Shown: piece after piece, positions 33,418 through 41,047 of the stretch
Layout of the letters: every line of letters begins with the position of its first letter
Numbering within the stretch: the stretch's first letter is position 1
Virus record (IMG/VR): IMGVR_UViG_3300012928_000004
Location: 1-62,298 of that record
Strand: one strand, 5' to 3'
Origin: a virus
Length of the DNA stretch: 62,298 bases
The notes under the pieces: generated by a model
The model's database searches: none
Told to the model about the DNA's origin: nothing
The model's input: the letters and a program-made list of their open reading frames with translations, nothing else
Translations under genes and position numbers: made by a program

Positions 33418-33532
33418 AAAAGAACCGTGGGAAACTGATGAGGAAGAATACTCTACCGTCCAAGAGGGTGGAGATATTCTTTTTGAAGACCCACCTCAAG
33501 TTAAATTAAAATTTCATGACTATGAAGGATGA
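33410..33532 (+). CDS. Small acidic protein, 40 residues
   Basis: ATG 33410 overlaps the previous gene. The protein (MTEKEPWETDEEEYSTVQEG then FEDPPQVKLKFHDYEG) is highly acidic, with an aromatic basic end. It is short but conserved-looking and framed by ATGA overlaps on both sides. It could be a peptide that binds another protein through its C-terminal tail. No function assigned. Confidence 0.5.
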   Translation: MTEKEPWETDEEEYSTVQEGGDILFEDPPQVKLKFHDYEG

Positions 33533-33696
33533 CTAGACTATGGAGAATATGGAAGTATGCGTTAGGTAGTTTCTCTGATGAGAGGACCAAACGATATGAC
33601 AATTACATTGTTATAGTAAGAAGCTTAATATTCTTTTCTTATCTGGTTACTAATTGTTTTATTACTGCGGGTGTAATCCGCCACTGGAATAACTAA
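33529..33696 (+). CDS. Small membrane protein, 55 residues
   Basis: ATG 33529 overlaps the preceding stop (ATGA) and the stop overlaps the thyX ATG by one base. The sequence begins MTRLWRIWKYALGSFSDE, is basic, and carries one transmembrane helix (VRSLIFFSYLVTNCFITAGVI) before RHWNN. It is a genuine gene by its coupling on both sides, though it is short. It fills what would otherwise be a 164-nt gap before thyX. Confidence 0.62.
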   Translation: MTRLWRIWKYALGSFSDERTKRYDNYIVIVRSLIFFSYLVTNCFITAGVIRHWNN

Positions 33697-34397
33697 TGAC
33701 TAAAGTATGCTTAGTCAGTGTCACACCTGACGCTGAAAAAACTATGGGATATGTTGCTCGTGTAAGCAACCCCAACAACCAAGAAAACCCTAAGGTAGAG
33801 GGTCTTCTTAAGTATTGTATTAAACATGGTCACTGGAGCGTCTTTGAGCAGGCGTACATGACCCTTGAAATCAACACTAGCAGGGCAATCGGTGCTCAGA
33901 TTTTGAGGCATCGCTCATTCACATATCAAGAATTCTCACAGCGGTATGCTGATGCAGGTATGCTTGGTGATATTCCTCTGCCTGATTTGAGGAGACAAGA
34001 CTCCAAGAATAGACAGAATAGTATTGATGACATCGACCACGATACTAAACTGAAGTTTGAGGGTAAGATAGAGGAGCACTTCTTCCAAGCACAACACCTC
34101 TATAAAGAGATGCTAGATGAAGGTATTGCTAAGGAGTGTGCACGTGCTGTGCTTCCATTGGCAACACCAACACGTATCTATATGACAGGCTCAGTTAGAT
34201 CTTGGTTGCATTACATCACCCTGAGGACTGCTAACGGCACACAGAAAGAGCACATGGAGGTTGCAGACCTCTGTAAGCAGCACTTCATCTGTCAGTTTCC
34301 TATCGTTGCTAAGGCAATGGACTGGTGTCCTGAGGATGACTGTAAATGTGATGATGACTATGCTGATTGCTTGCAACCTGCGTTGCGTATTGACTAA
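33696..34397 (+). CDS. thyX: Flavin-dependent thymidylate synthase ThyX
   Basis: A 233-residue enzyme. The ThyX signature is present as R71-H-R-S-F-T-Y-Q-E-F-S-Q-R, with FAD and dUMP contacts; KHGHWSVFEQAYMTLEI precedes it and SVRSWLHYITLRTANGTQKEH follows. It methylates dUMP to dTMP using methylene-tetrahydrofolate and FAD, without needing dihydrofolate reductase. It complements NrdAB in dNTP supply. A C-terminal cluster of four Cys/Asp (CPEDDCKCDDDYADC) is unusual and may bind metal. Confidence 0.94.
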   Translation: MTKVCLVSVTPDAEKTMGYVARVSNPNNQENPKVEGLLKYCIKHGHWSVFEQAYMTLEINTSRAIGAQILRHRSFTYQEFSQRYADAGMLGDIPLPDLRRQDSKNRQNSIDDIDHDTKLKFEGKIEEHFFQAQHLYKEMLDEGIAKECARAVLPLATPTRIYMTGSVRSWLHYITLRTANGTQKEHMEVADLCKQHFICQFPIVAKAMDWCPEDDCKCDDDYADCLQPALRID

Positions 34398-34585
34398 TGA
34401 CTACCAAACTAAGAGCACAAGTAAAATCTAGATGGTATTATATCTTCTGGGGTATCGCTACAGTATCTGTAGTCTCTGGACAGGTATACGTTGGTAATGG
34501 ATACAGAATGATGACGGAGCAGATGGTTAAGATAACCGAAACCTCCAATAAAATTTTTGAAGTGTTGAATCTAACTATAGAATGA
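34397..34585 (+). CDS. Small membrane protein, 62 residues
   Basis: Overlaps the thyX stop by one base. A basic N-terminus (MTTKLRAQVKSRWYY) leads into one transmembrane helix (IFWGIATVSVVSGQVYVG), then a soluble helix. N-terminal positive charge suggests an N-in orientation. Function unknown. Confidence 0.55.
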   Translation: MTTKLRAQVKSRWYYIFWGIATVSVVSGQVYVGNGYRMMTEQMVKITETSNKIFEVLNLTIE

Positions 34586-35220
34586 GTTTCTTAGTACATA
34601 ATCTACCCCCAACTAATGTGTATGTCCGTAAGGAATATCTCTACGACCTAAAGAAAGGTCATGGAGAATTTACACCTGGCATATGGATATCAGTTAAGAG
34701 TGTAGAAGGTAAAGCATTATACTTTGAGACTATGTTGACAGAGTATGGTGCATTGTTTGACAAACTACCTTTGTCTGCATTCGTATGGAAGACAGAGTTA
34801 GATGAAGACCTATCCCTTGATACACTACAGTTGTGGGATTGTTTCGACTATAATATAACTGTCATTCAGAAACCACTCCTAGGACGTTGCTCTTTCTTTG
34901 GTAAGGACAAAAAGATGCACGCTGGCACCTACTTGTTTACAATAGATTCGTGTCACAGTGAGTCATCTACATTGGATATTAACTTCAGTGAGCATGACCC
35001 TGAGCACAAATCATTTAATGTGATACAATTAGATGGTGGGCAGTTTGCTGCTCAACCAAACAACAGAGTAATCTGGAAAGACATGAGTCTTATTCCAGAG
35101 AAAACAATACAACCTGACTTCAATGTCTGCAGTCAAAACTATAGAGTAGAGACATCAGATAAATGGTCAGTAGGACACTCGGATGAGTGGTCTTATAAAA
35201 CTTTAGATGAGGAAAATTAA
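34582..35220 (+). CDS. Hypothetical protein, 212 residues
   Basis: A soluble, mostly beta protein by appearance (PGIWISVKSVEGKALYFETML, LGRCSFFGKDKKMHAGTYLFTID). It has scattered His and Asp but no recognisable catalytic motif. The gene is coupled on both sides by short overlaps. The regular aromatic content suggests a compact globular fold. I do not recognise a family. Confidence 0.58.
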   Translation: MSFLVHNLPPTNVYVRKEYLYDLKKGHGEFTPGIWISVKSVEGKALYFETMLTEYGALFDKLPLSAFVWKTELDEDLSLDTLQLWDCFDYNITVIQKPLLGRCSFFGKDKKMHAGTYLFTIDSCHSESSTLDINFSEHDPEHKSFNVIQLDGGQFAAQPNNRVIWKDMSLIPEKTIQPDFNVCSQNYRVETSDKWSVGHSDEWSYKTLDEEN

Positions 35221-35450
35221 TGCCTACTTATCCCGTACTAAATACCAAAACAGGAGAGACTAAAGAACTCCACATGACTATGAAAGAATATTGTGATTGG
35301 AAGGATGCAAATCCTGACTGGGATAAAGACTGGTCCCAAGGGACTGGGGGTGTGACCTATGGTCAACCAAAACAATCCGATGGTTTCAAAGAAGTCATGA
35401 GCAGGGTGCAAGAAAATCATCCTGGTGCTAATCTGAGTCAATACACCTAA
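35220..35450 (+). CDS. Small protein resembling phage 'regulatory' FmdB-like peptides
   Basis: A 76-residue protein starting MPTYPVLNTKTGETKELHMT, followed by MKEYCDWKDANPDWDKDW. The opening recalls FmdB-type proteins (MPxYxY-C-x-x-C) but the zinc cysteine pairs are absent, so the resemblance is weak and zinc binding is unlikely. It directly precedes phoH and overlaps it by one base. Confidence 0.5.
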   Translation: MPTYPVLNTKTGETKELHMTMKEYCDWKDANPDWDKDWSQGTGGVTYGQPKQSDGFKEVMSRVQENHPGANLSQYT

Positions 35451-36205
35451 TGCCTAGAAAGAAAACCTCACCGAGCTCCAATTCATCCACGTCCTACGCA
35501 GCAAAGAAGATGAAGAGACGCAAACCTATTAATCTGGACCACCTTAAGGTTGTCGAACCGCTGACTCCTAATCAGGAGACTGTGTTTGAAGCGTATGGTG
35601 AAGGCAAAAACCTTGTGCTTCATGGTGCAGCAGGGACAGGTAAGACTTTTATCTCCTTGTATCTTGCACTGCAACAGGTGCTAGACCCTGAGTCACCATA
35701 TGAAAAAGTTTATATGGTAAGGTCACTCGTCCCTACAAGAGAGATTGGTTTCCTGCCAGGAGACCATGAGGACAAATCAAACTTGTATCAGATTCCATAT
35801 AAAAATATGGTGAAGTATATGTTTGAGATGCCAGATGACAATGCTTTTGAGGCACTATACGATAACCTTAGAGCACAGGAGACTGTATCATTCTGGTCAA
35901 CTTCATTCATCAGGGGTGTCACCCTTGACAAGTGCATTATAATTGTAGATGAGTTTAGTAATCTCAACTTCCATGAGCTTGATTCTATTATCACTCGTGT
36001 CGGTGAAGATGCTAAGATTATTTTCTCTGGTGACTACACACAGTCTGACCTTATCAAATCTAACGAGCGTAATGGAGTCCTTGACTTCATGAAAATCCTA
36101 CAGTCTATGCCTTCATTTGAATGCGTAGAGTTTGGTATCGAAGATATTGTAAGGTCTGGTTTAGTCAGAGAGTATCTTGTTTCCAAAATCAATATGGGAT
36201 TTTAA
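35450..36205 (+). CDS. phoH: PhoH-like P-loop ATPase
   Basis: A 251-residue ATPase with Walker A G59-A-A-G-T-G-K-T66 in NLVLHGAAGTGKTFISLYLAL and Walker B-like IIIVDEFSNLN; FSGDYTQSD is the usual sensor motif. PhoH-type genes are very common in marine phages and were first linked to phosphate starvation, although their function in phage is not settled. It is preceded by a basic N-terminal tail. Confidence 0.9.
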   Translation: MPRKKTSPSSNSSTSYAAKKMKRRKPINLDHLKVVEPLTPNQETVFEAYGEGKNLVLHGAAGTGKTFISLYLALQQVLDPESPYEKVYMVRSLVPTREIGFLPGDHEDKSNLYQIPYKNMVKYMFEMPDDNAFEALYDNLRAQETVSFWSTSFIRGVTLDKCIIIVDEFSNLNFHELDSIITRVGEDAKIIFSGDYTQSDLIKSNERNGVLDFMKILQSMPSFECVEFGIEDIVRSGLVREYLVSKINMGF

Positions 36206-36867
36206 TGTTTAATATTATTGGCACACCTACACCTCTCGATGAGTTAGAGAGTAGGACTCTTAATCATGGACGCTTCTATAAAATAGAAGACATCTGGGTG
36301 CCCAGTGTTACAACTGTGGTGGGATTACAATCTAAGCAAGGTATACTTGACTGGGAGAAGAGAGTAGGGTATACTGAAGCTGAGCGTGTCCGCCGTGCAG
36401 CGTCATGGAGAGGCACGAAGTATCATACTATCGTGGAGCACTATCTTAAGAATGAATTGGAGAAAGTTGAGAAGAGCGAAGGTCATCCCGCATACCTTTT
36501 TAGGGCTGCTCGTAAGACTCTTGATCGTATTTCTGATATTCATGTTCTTGAAGCCCCTCTTTTTTCTCGTCGCTTATACATTGCTGGTCGTGTTGATTGC
36601 ATTGCTAAGTTTGATGGTGAGTTAGCAGTCATTGACTTCAAGACAACCAACAGTCTAAAGAAAGAAGAATACCTTGAAAAGTATTTCGTGCAGGAAGCAG
36701 CATATGCTTACATGTATTACGAGATGACTGGTGTAGAGGTAGACAAACTCGTGACTCTTTCCGTTGCAGAGGACGGACAGATGCAAGTCGTAGAGAAGTA
36801 TGATAAAGTGCCTTACATCAACACTCTGATTGATTGGATTCACGAATACCGAGAGTCGATTAAATGA
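36205..36867 (+). CDS. PD-(D/E)XK exonuclease (RecB/Mgme1-like)
   Basis: 220 residues from ATG 36205. The nuclease core is RLYIAGRVDCIAKFDGELAVIDFKTTN, giving G-R-x-D, then I-D-F-K: the RecB-family triad. WRGTKYHTIVEHYL upstream fits motif I with His. The family includes Mgme1-like ssDNA exonucleases. It may process recombination intermediates or degrade host DNA. It overlaps phoH and the next oxygenase gene. Confidence 0.8.
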   Translation: MFNIIGTPTPLDELESRTLNHGRFYKIEDIWVPSVTTVVGLQSKQGILDWEKRVGYTEAERVRRAASWRGTKYHTIVEHYLKNELEKVEKSEGHPAYLFRAARKTLDRISDIHVLEAPLFSRRLYIAGRVDCIAKFDGELAVIDFKTTNSLKKEEYLEKYFVQEAAYAYMYYEMTGVEVDKLVTLSVAEDGQMQVVEKYDKVPYINTLIDWIHEYRESIK

Positions 36868-37487
36868 AAGATACATTCCTTGGCATACCCTTCTATAGAT
36901 TCTATTATAAAGGAGACATAAAGGCAGTCGAGGAAGCATGTCATCGCCTAAACTATCGTCACAATGATTGTAATTGGATTTGGGATGGTGTCCAACTTGA
37001 TGGCACCTCTGGCAGTGACTTACATACACTACCAGAATTCAAAAGACTCTTTGATTGGATAGATGAGTGCTTAGCATTCGTTGCCAATGACATTGGTATG
37101 CCCAATCGTCTCAAGATTAATGCCTCTTGGTCCAATCTAAATAAAACAGGTGATTATTTCTATGACCATACACATGCTAACTGCTTTGTTAGTAGTAACT
37201 ACTATGTGAATGGGTCAGAAGAAACAAAAACCGTATGGCATTTACCTAATCCTTGGTTTAACCAAACCAATATCTGGCCTTGGGGTCAGTGGTCTGAGGA
37301 AAAGTTTTTCCTTACCCATGAAGAACCTACAGAGCCAGGCAAGTATATTGTTTTCCCACCTATGATTAGACACAGAGCAACACCTAATACATCTGAAGAG
37401 GACCGTATTACTATTGCTGCAAACGCATTCCCTGATGGTTTAATTAATGCATCAGGTGTTTCCCATCTAAACGTTAAGGTGTTATAA
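36864..37487 (+). CDS. 2OG-Fe(II) oxygenase family protein
   Basis: A 207-residue protein with FYDHTHANCFVSSNYYVNG supplying the H-x-H pair and VFPPMIRHRATPN the distal His, followed by RITIAANAF. A WHLPNPWFNQTNIWPWGQW insert, rich in Trp, lies between the two halves and might shape the substrate pocket. It is coupled to the exonuclease gene upstream and gp33 downstream. Confidence 0.76.
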   Translation: MKDTFLGIPFYRFYYKGDIKAVEEACHRLNYRHNDCNWIWDGVQLDGTSGSDLHTLPEFKRLFDWIDECLAFVANDIGMPNRLKINASWSNLNKTGDYFYDHTHANCFVSSNYYVNGSEETKTVWHLPNPWFNQTNIWPWGQWSEEKFFLTHEEPTEPGKYIVFPPMIRHRATPNTSEEDRITIAANAFPDGLINASGVSHLNVKVL

Positions 37488-37732
37488 TGAAAGAAATTGA
37501 AGAAAAATTTATGACTCAAGGTAAATTTACCTCACTCGTGGAGTCACGAGTAAAAGATAGTCAGGGTCTTATCAATTATATCGAAGCAGTTACATCTATA
37601 TGTGATGAGTTTGAGATAGAGGTGGAGACTGTGAGTAAACTAATCAGCAAACCATTGAAGGATAAAATCAAATGGGATGCTCAACAACTTAATTACATTA
37701 AACGAACCAGTAGAGGAGTGCTCCCCCTATGA
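37487..37732 (+). CDS. gp33: Late transcription coactivator gp33
   Basis: An 81-residue protein. LINYIEAVTSICDEFEIEVETVSKLISKPLKDKIKWDAQQLNYI follows the pattern of the T4 gp33 core (SYLEATTAFLEENSI...FIPSGIIEKIQSEA). The C-terminus RGVLPL ends in hydrophobic residues, as needed for sliding-clamp contact. Gp33 bridges RNA polymerase and the clamp at TATAAATA promoters. Its presence agrees with the many late sites in the window. Confidence 0.78.
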   Translation: MKEIEEKFMTQGKFTSLVESRVKDSQGLINYIEAVTSICDEFEIEVETVSKLISKPLKDKIKWDAQQLNYIKRTSRGVLPL

Positions 37733-38085
37733 GTAACGATTTTTTCAAAAGCGATGTGGTCCAAGAAGAATTGGAAGACATTCAATCAACATACACAGAC
37801 CTGCTGAAGATGTCGGCAGGTCTTTCTACGTTTAGTCCTGCAGAGAGACTGGACCATATCAATAAGACACTAGAGTTGATTGCTAAACAAAAGGTATTCT
37901 ATTCACGTCTTGCTCTAGCATCCCATGGTATTGATGAAGAGGATGAGGATGCAGCATTCGTAAAGGATAAGATTGACACGCTTTCAACACAATACTCTGG
38001 TGGAATGAATCTTATGGTGATTTTACAGTCGATGGAAGATAAATTAATGGTATGGAAGAAGGAGTTAACTGATGCCGAATCCTAA
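37729..38085 (+). CDS. DUF1825-like protein
   Basis: A 118-residue helical protein (FFKSDVVQEELEDIQSTYTD, then LIAKQKVFYSRLALA). Start, spacing and aromatic positions resemble the short cyanobacterial DUF1825 proteins that begin with FF(D/K)SxxVQEE. Function in either setting is unknown. Being next to gp33 in an overlapping pair suggests a role around late transcription or replication, which is inference from context only. Confidence 0.6.
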   Translation: MSNDFFKSDVVQEELEDIQSTYTDLLKMSAGLSTFSPAERLDHINKTLELIAKQKVFYSRLALASHGIDEEDEDAAFVKDKIDTLSTQYSGGMNLMVILQSMEDKLMVWKKELTDAES

Positions 38086-38221
38086 TGCTTTATGGGAAGA
38101 CATGCAAAAACTGAATGATTTATATGAGGAATTGTTATGGGATGCTGACGACGAGTTGCACATCCACCACGATGGCAAGCGAGTCATCATTGAAAACAAA
38201 ACCAAGAGACGGACCTCTTGA
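38072..38221 (+). CDS. Hypothetical protein, 49 residues
   Basis: ATG 38072 overlaps the preceding gene by 14 nt. The sequence (MPNPNALWEDMQKLNDLYEE, then HIHHDGKRVIIENKTKRR) has a helical acidic start and a basic beta-like end. Its TGA stop lies in the -35 box of the gp32 promoter. Short but likely real, given the fit to the gap. Confidence 0.52.
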   Translation: MPNPNALWEDMQKLNDLYEELLWDADDELHIHHDGKRVIIENKTKRRTS

Positions 38222-38246
38222 CACACCTAAATAACAGTGCTACCAT
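38218..38246 (+). promoter_or_regulatory. Sigma-70-type promoter with embedded late site, upstream of gp32
   Basis: TTGACA (38218-38223), 17-nt spacer, TACCAT (38241-38246, 4/6 match). A CTAAATA late site lies inside the spacer at 38227-38233. This could allow gp32 to be transcribed both early or middle and late. Confidence 0.55.
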
Positions 38247-38293
38247 GATACGGTGGCAAATACAACCACAATACACAACGGAGAAACACTAAC

Positions 38294-39223
38294 ATGTCAT
38301 TCGCATCTCTCAAGTCCAAGTCTGGGTCATTTGATAAACTGACTCAGCAGATTGAAAAGATGTCCAAACCTAAAGGTGCAGGACCTGATGAAAGACTCTG
38401 GAAACCTGGAGTAGATAAGTCTGGTAATGGATATGCCGTAATCCGATTCCTGCCTGAGCCTGACGGTGAAGACCTGCCATGGGCACAAGTCTTCTCTCAT
38501 GCTTTCCAAGGTAACGGAGGATGGTATATTGAAAACAGTCTCACCACTCTCGGTCAAAAGGACCCTGTAGGTGAGTTGAATCGCACCCTCTGGAATAGCG
38601 GTCTGGATTCTGATAAAGAAACTGCTCGTAAGCAGAAGAGGAAACTCTCTTACTACAGCAACATCTATGTGGTCAAGGACCAATTGAATCCTGACAACGA
38701 AGGTAAAGTATTCCTTTACAAATACGGTAAGAAGATTCACGATAAGATTGTGAGTTCTATGCAACCTCAATTTGAGGATGAAGAACCTATCAACCCCTTT
38801 GACCTCTGGAATGGTGCGGACTTCCGTATCAAGATTCAGACCATTGGTGGTTACTGGAATTATGATAAGTCTGACTTCGCTCCTGCTGCTACACTCGGTG
38901 GGTTTGATGATGAAAAACTTGAGTCCATTTGGAAATCACAGTATTCTCTCAAAGAGTTTACTGACCCTGCTAACTTCAAGTCTTACGAGAAACTTGAAGA
39001 GCGTTTGAATATGGTCCTTAACAAGAATGTGAGACCGCAGGTTAGGTCAAACGATGAGTTTGATGGAGAAGATGGAGGGTTTAACGCACCTGACATTACC
39101 AAAACAGAAACTGGCACACGTTTCAACACACCTAGTGGATTCGGTGCTAAAGTAGAAGAAATCAACAAGGCAGACGATGGACCTGACCTTGATTACTTTG
39201 CAAATCTAGCTTCTGAAACCTGA
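38294..39223 (+). CDS. gp32: Single-stranded DNA-binding protein gp32
   Basis: A 309-residue protein. It begins MSFASLKSKSGSFDKLTQQI, the T4-type B domain for cooperative binding. The core includes RLWKPGVDKSGNGYAVIRFLP and YYSNIYVVKDQLNPDNEGKVFLYKYGKKI, an OB fold. The C-terminal tail is acidic (DGPDLDYFANLASET) for protein contacts. The zinc-binding Cys of T4 gp32 appear absent. It coats ssDNA in replication, recombination and repair. Confidence 0.92.
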   Translation: MSFASLKSKSGSFDKLTQQIEKMSKPKGAGPDERLWKPGVDKSGNGYAVIRFLPEPDGEDLPWAQVFSHAFQGNGGWYIENSLTTLGQKDPVGELNRTLWNSGLDSDKETARKQKRKLSYYSNIYVVKDQLNPDNEGKVFLYKYGKKIHDKIVSSMQPQFEDEEPINPFDLWNGADFRIKIQTIGGYWNYDKSDFAPAATLGGFDDEKLESIWKSQYSLKEFTDPANFKSYEKLEERLNMVLNKNVRPQVRSNDEFDGEDGGFNAPDITKTETGTRFNTPSGFGAKVEEINKADDGPDLDYFANLASET

Positions 39224-39510
39224 TGAAAATTATTGCTCTTTCTCTACTCGCTGCTCTCGCTCTTCCTACCAGTGCTGAGGCACTTACGTGGAAAGAATTC
39301 TGGGAACCGTTTGTAGAGGAGCAGCATACTCATCACTACCACCACCGACCTAGGAAACCTAGGTCGTGTCAGGTGTTAGTCCATAGAAAAATATGGGTGC
39401 CTGGTTACTGGACAGGCAGTTACTATCGTGAAGGATGGTGGGAGCGTAGGACTAGGACTAAGTGGGTCCCATGCCGTCACAAGTATCCCTACGAAAGGTG
39501 GGAATACTAA
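39223..39510 (+). CDS. Secreted His/Trp-rich small protein
   Basis: A 95-residue protein with signal peptide MKIIALSLLAALALPTSAEA. The mature part is rich in His, Arg, Trp and Tyr (EEQHTHHYHHRPRKPRSCQV). WVPGYWTG followed by EGWWERRTRTKWVPC resembles the WxxGxW/YxW repeats of bacterial envelope proteins. Two Cys could pair. It probably acts in the periplasm or envelope of the infected cell. The His cluster might bind metal. Confidence 0.6.
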   Translation: MKIIALSLLAALALPTSAEALTWKEFWEPFVEEQHTHHYHHRPRKPRSCQVLVHRKIWVPGYWTGSYYREGWWERRTRTKWVPCRHKYPYERWEY

Positions 39511-39527
39511 GGTCATATATTATTTCA

Positions 39528-39588
39528 CTTTCTGTTCACAGAAAGGTCGAAAAAAAATTCGGGGTATTTTTTGACCCACAGGGTTTTT
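39528..39588 (+). terminator. Candidate terminator region
   Basis: CTTTCTG-TTCA-CAGAAAG (39528-39545) and a second small hairpin ACCC-ACA-GGGT followed by TTTT (39574-39588). Neither is as strong as the other terminators, but the AT-rich 98-nt gap has no other content. Confidence 0.45.
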
Positions 39589-39608
39589 CAACATTTTAAG
39601 AAGGTAAG

Positions 39609-39923
39609 ATGCTCTCAACACAATACCGACTCCGACTGGAGTTTATTTGCAAAAAGATTGCTAATAATGAAGAGGTAAAACTCGAAGATATGGTATGGGC
39701 ACAAAAACTTGCTAAAGTGAATACAACAGCAAATGAGATGTTGAAGATGGCAAGAAGGCAATCTGCTCAAGATATTAAAGAAGGCAGTATGGATGATTTT
39801 ATGAATCGGATGGGACTAGGTGATCCCGACCCATCCAAACATAAAACGGGATTTAGTAATACTGATGAAATTGCTGAATGGTTTCAGCGTGATAAACCCG
39901 AAGATTGGAGGCAACGGGATTAA
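39609..39923 (+). CDS. Hypothetical protein, 104 residues
   Basis: A helical basic N-terminal half (LRLEFICKKIANNEEVKLED) followed by a mixed-charge C-terminus (DKPEDWRQRD). MARRQSAQDIKEGSMDDFMNRMGLGDPDPSKHK suggests a flexible region. No motif recognised. It opens a run of seven small genes without gaps. Confidence 0.55.
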   Translation: MLSTQYRLRLEFICKKIANNEEVKLEDMVWAQKLAKVNTTANEMLKMARRQSAQDIKEGSMDDFMNRMGLGDPDPSKHKTGFSNTDEIAEWFQRDKPEDWRQRD

Positions 39924-39925
39924 TT

Positions 39926-40177
39926 ATGTTTAGTGGATTAGCACAACTATGGGATGCTGTCGATTGGCAGGATGTTCCTATTTTTTTTATTAGTCTATTT
40001 GGTCTTTACTGGGGTAAAAACTGGATTGACCTTAGATTTGCTCGTAAGAAAGCACAGATTGTTTATAAAGTCAAAGTAGTGGGAGATTCCCATATTAACG
40101 TGGACCATGCACATATTGATGCAATTGACCATAATCACGTTGAGGGCAAAATTGCCACTCACGAAGAAACATGGTAG
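39926..40177 (+). CDS. Small membrane protein with His-rich tail
   Basis: 83 residues from ATG 39926; an upstream in-frame start at 39905 lies in the previous gene. One transmembrane helix (VPIFFISLFGLYWGKNWIDL) is followed by a basic stretch and a tail with many His and Asp (DSHINVDHAHIDAIDHNHVE). The tail could bind metal ions. Function unknown. Confidence 0.55.
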   Translation: MFSGLAQLWDAVDWQDVPIFFISLFGLYWGKNWIDLRFARKKAQIVYKVKVVGDSHINVDHAHIDAIDHNHVEGKIATHEETW

Positions 40178-40362
40178 AGAAGTATAACGGTCCTAAAACA
40201 AAAGAAGAGTTAGACGAGGCATTTCGTGAATTTGCAATAAATAGTCAGTTGGCGAATGTTGCCAAACTTCTCAATGGGGAAGTAAAACACTATATTCTCT
40301 CTAATAGTAGAGGCGAAACTTCTTACAAATTTACCATCGAATACAAAGATGCCGAAAATTGA
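40171..40362 (+). CDS. Hypothetical protein, 63 residues
   Basis: A soluble helical protein (KTKEELDEAFREFAINSQLANVAKLL) ending in a beta-like HYILSNSRGETSYKFTIEY. It overlaps neighbours on both sides. No recognised family. Confidence 0.52.
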   Translation: MVEKYNGPKTKEELDEAFREFAINSQLANVAKLLNGEVKHYILSNSRGETSYKFTIEYKDAEN

Positions 40363-40600
40363 CAGAATCGCAGTAGTTTACACTAATGGCAGTCAAGAGT
40401 GTGAAAGAGTCACTTCTCTTATTAGGTCATTAGGTGGTGAATTCCAAGAATATCGTCTAGACCAACATTTTTCTCAAAGAGCATTTGAGCAGGAATTTGG
40501 TCCAGATGCAGATTACCCTCAAGTAGCAATAGGTGCTAGACATATTGGTAATCTCAAAGAAACACTCCAACAGTTACAACAAGAAGGTATTATTAATTAA
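40349..40600 (+). CDS. Degenerate glutaredoxin-like protein lacking the CxxC pair
   Basis: An 83-residue protein with a glutaredoxin fold signature: a strand AVVYTNGSQECERVTSLI in place of the redox loop, DQHFSQRAFEQEFGPDADYPQVAIG with the cis-Pro loop, and ARHIGNLKETLQQL. The normal C-P-x-C is replaced by S-Q-E-C, leaving only the second-position Cys. It is unlikely to be a standard dithiol reductant; it may bind glutathione, or a partner protein. The active paralogue is at 30694-30942. Confidence 0.68.
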   Translation: MPKIDRIAVVYTNGSQECERVTSLIRSLGGEFQEYRLDQHFSQRAFEQEFGPDADYPQVAIGARHIGNLKETLQQLQQEGIIN

Positions 40601-40602
40601 CT

Positions 40603-40800
40603 ATGATAGCTACATTAATACCACATGCTAATTTGCAAGGTGGCGCTGCATTTGCAGTTTTTATTGGTTTTGCAACCATTGTATTAGTTGGGTATGGTAT
40701 ATACTCGACATTTGGACCTGGCGGTAAAGATCTCAAAGATGAAATTGCCGAACATGCTAGAATGCATGAATTGGGTATAGCACACAGTCATAAGAAATGA
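40603..40800 (+). CDS. Small membrane protein, 65 residues
   Basis: One transmembrane helix (GGAAFAVFIGFATIVLVGYGIY) near the N-terminus, then a soluble helix (KDLKDEIAEHARMHELGIAH) ending HSHKK. It overlaps the next gene as ATGA. No homologue recognised. Confidence 0.55.
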   Translation: MIATLIPHANLQGGAAFAVFIGFATIVLVGYGIYSTFGPGGKDLKDEIAEHARMHELGIAHSHKK

Positions 40801-41021
40801 AGAAAGTTGAAAATTCAGAGCAATTGCTAGAACGCTTTGCCAAACGCACAAAACAACTAATTGCTAGAAAAGCAGAGTTGCAACCAGCATATGTTGAGTA
40901 TGTTAAACTAGAAAAAGACCTAATTCGTCTAGAAGGGTCTAAACAGGCAATTGAATATGCTGCATATGGTAAAATGCCTGGTGATGGCAATCATGATAAG
41001 TTTGCAGACCATAAACCCTAA
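40797..41021 (+). CDS. Coiled-coil protein, 74 residues
   Basis: A Lys/Glu-rich helix with heptad spacing (ENSEQLLERFAKRTKQLIARKAELQPAYVEYVKLEKDLIRLE). It looks like a small coiled-coil adaptor. The preceding membrane protein is coupled to it. A late-promoter-like CTAAATA overlaps its stop. Function unknown. Confidence 0.55.
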   Translation: MKKVENSEQLLERFAKRTKQLIARKAELQPAYVEYVKLEKDLIRLEGSKQAIEYAAYGKMPGDGNHDKFADHKP

Positions 41022-41024
41022 ATA
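41018..41024 (+). promoter_or_regulatory. Late promoter-like CTAAATA
   Basis: CTAAATA 23 nt before the ATG at 41048, overlapping the preceding stop. It supports late expression of a gene that carries a capsid-targeting-like N-terminus. Confidence 0.6.
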
Positions 41025-41047
41025 GATAAGTAATAAGTGCAATACCA

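Noticed and set aside
35220-35450. Zinc-binding FmdB regulator
   Set aside because: The MPTY start is suggestive but the CxxC pairs that define the zinc site are missing, so I kept only a weak resemblance.
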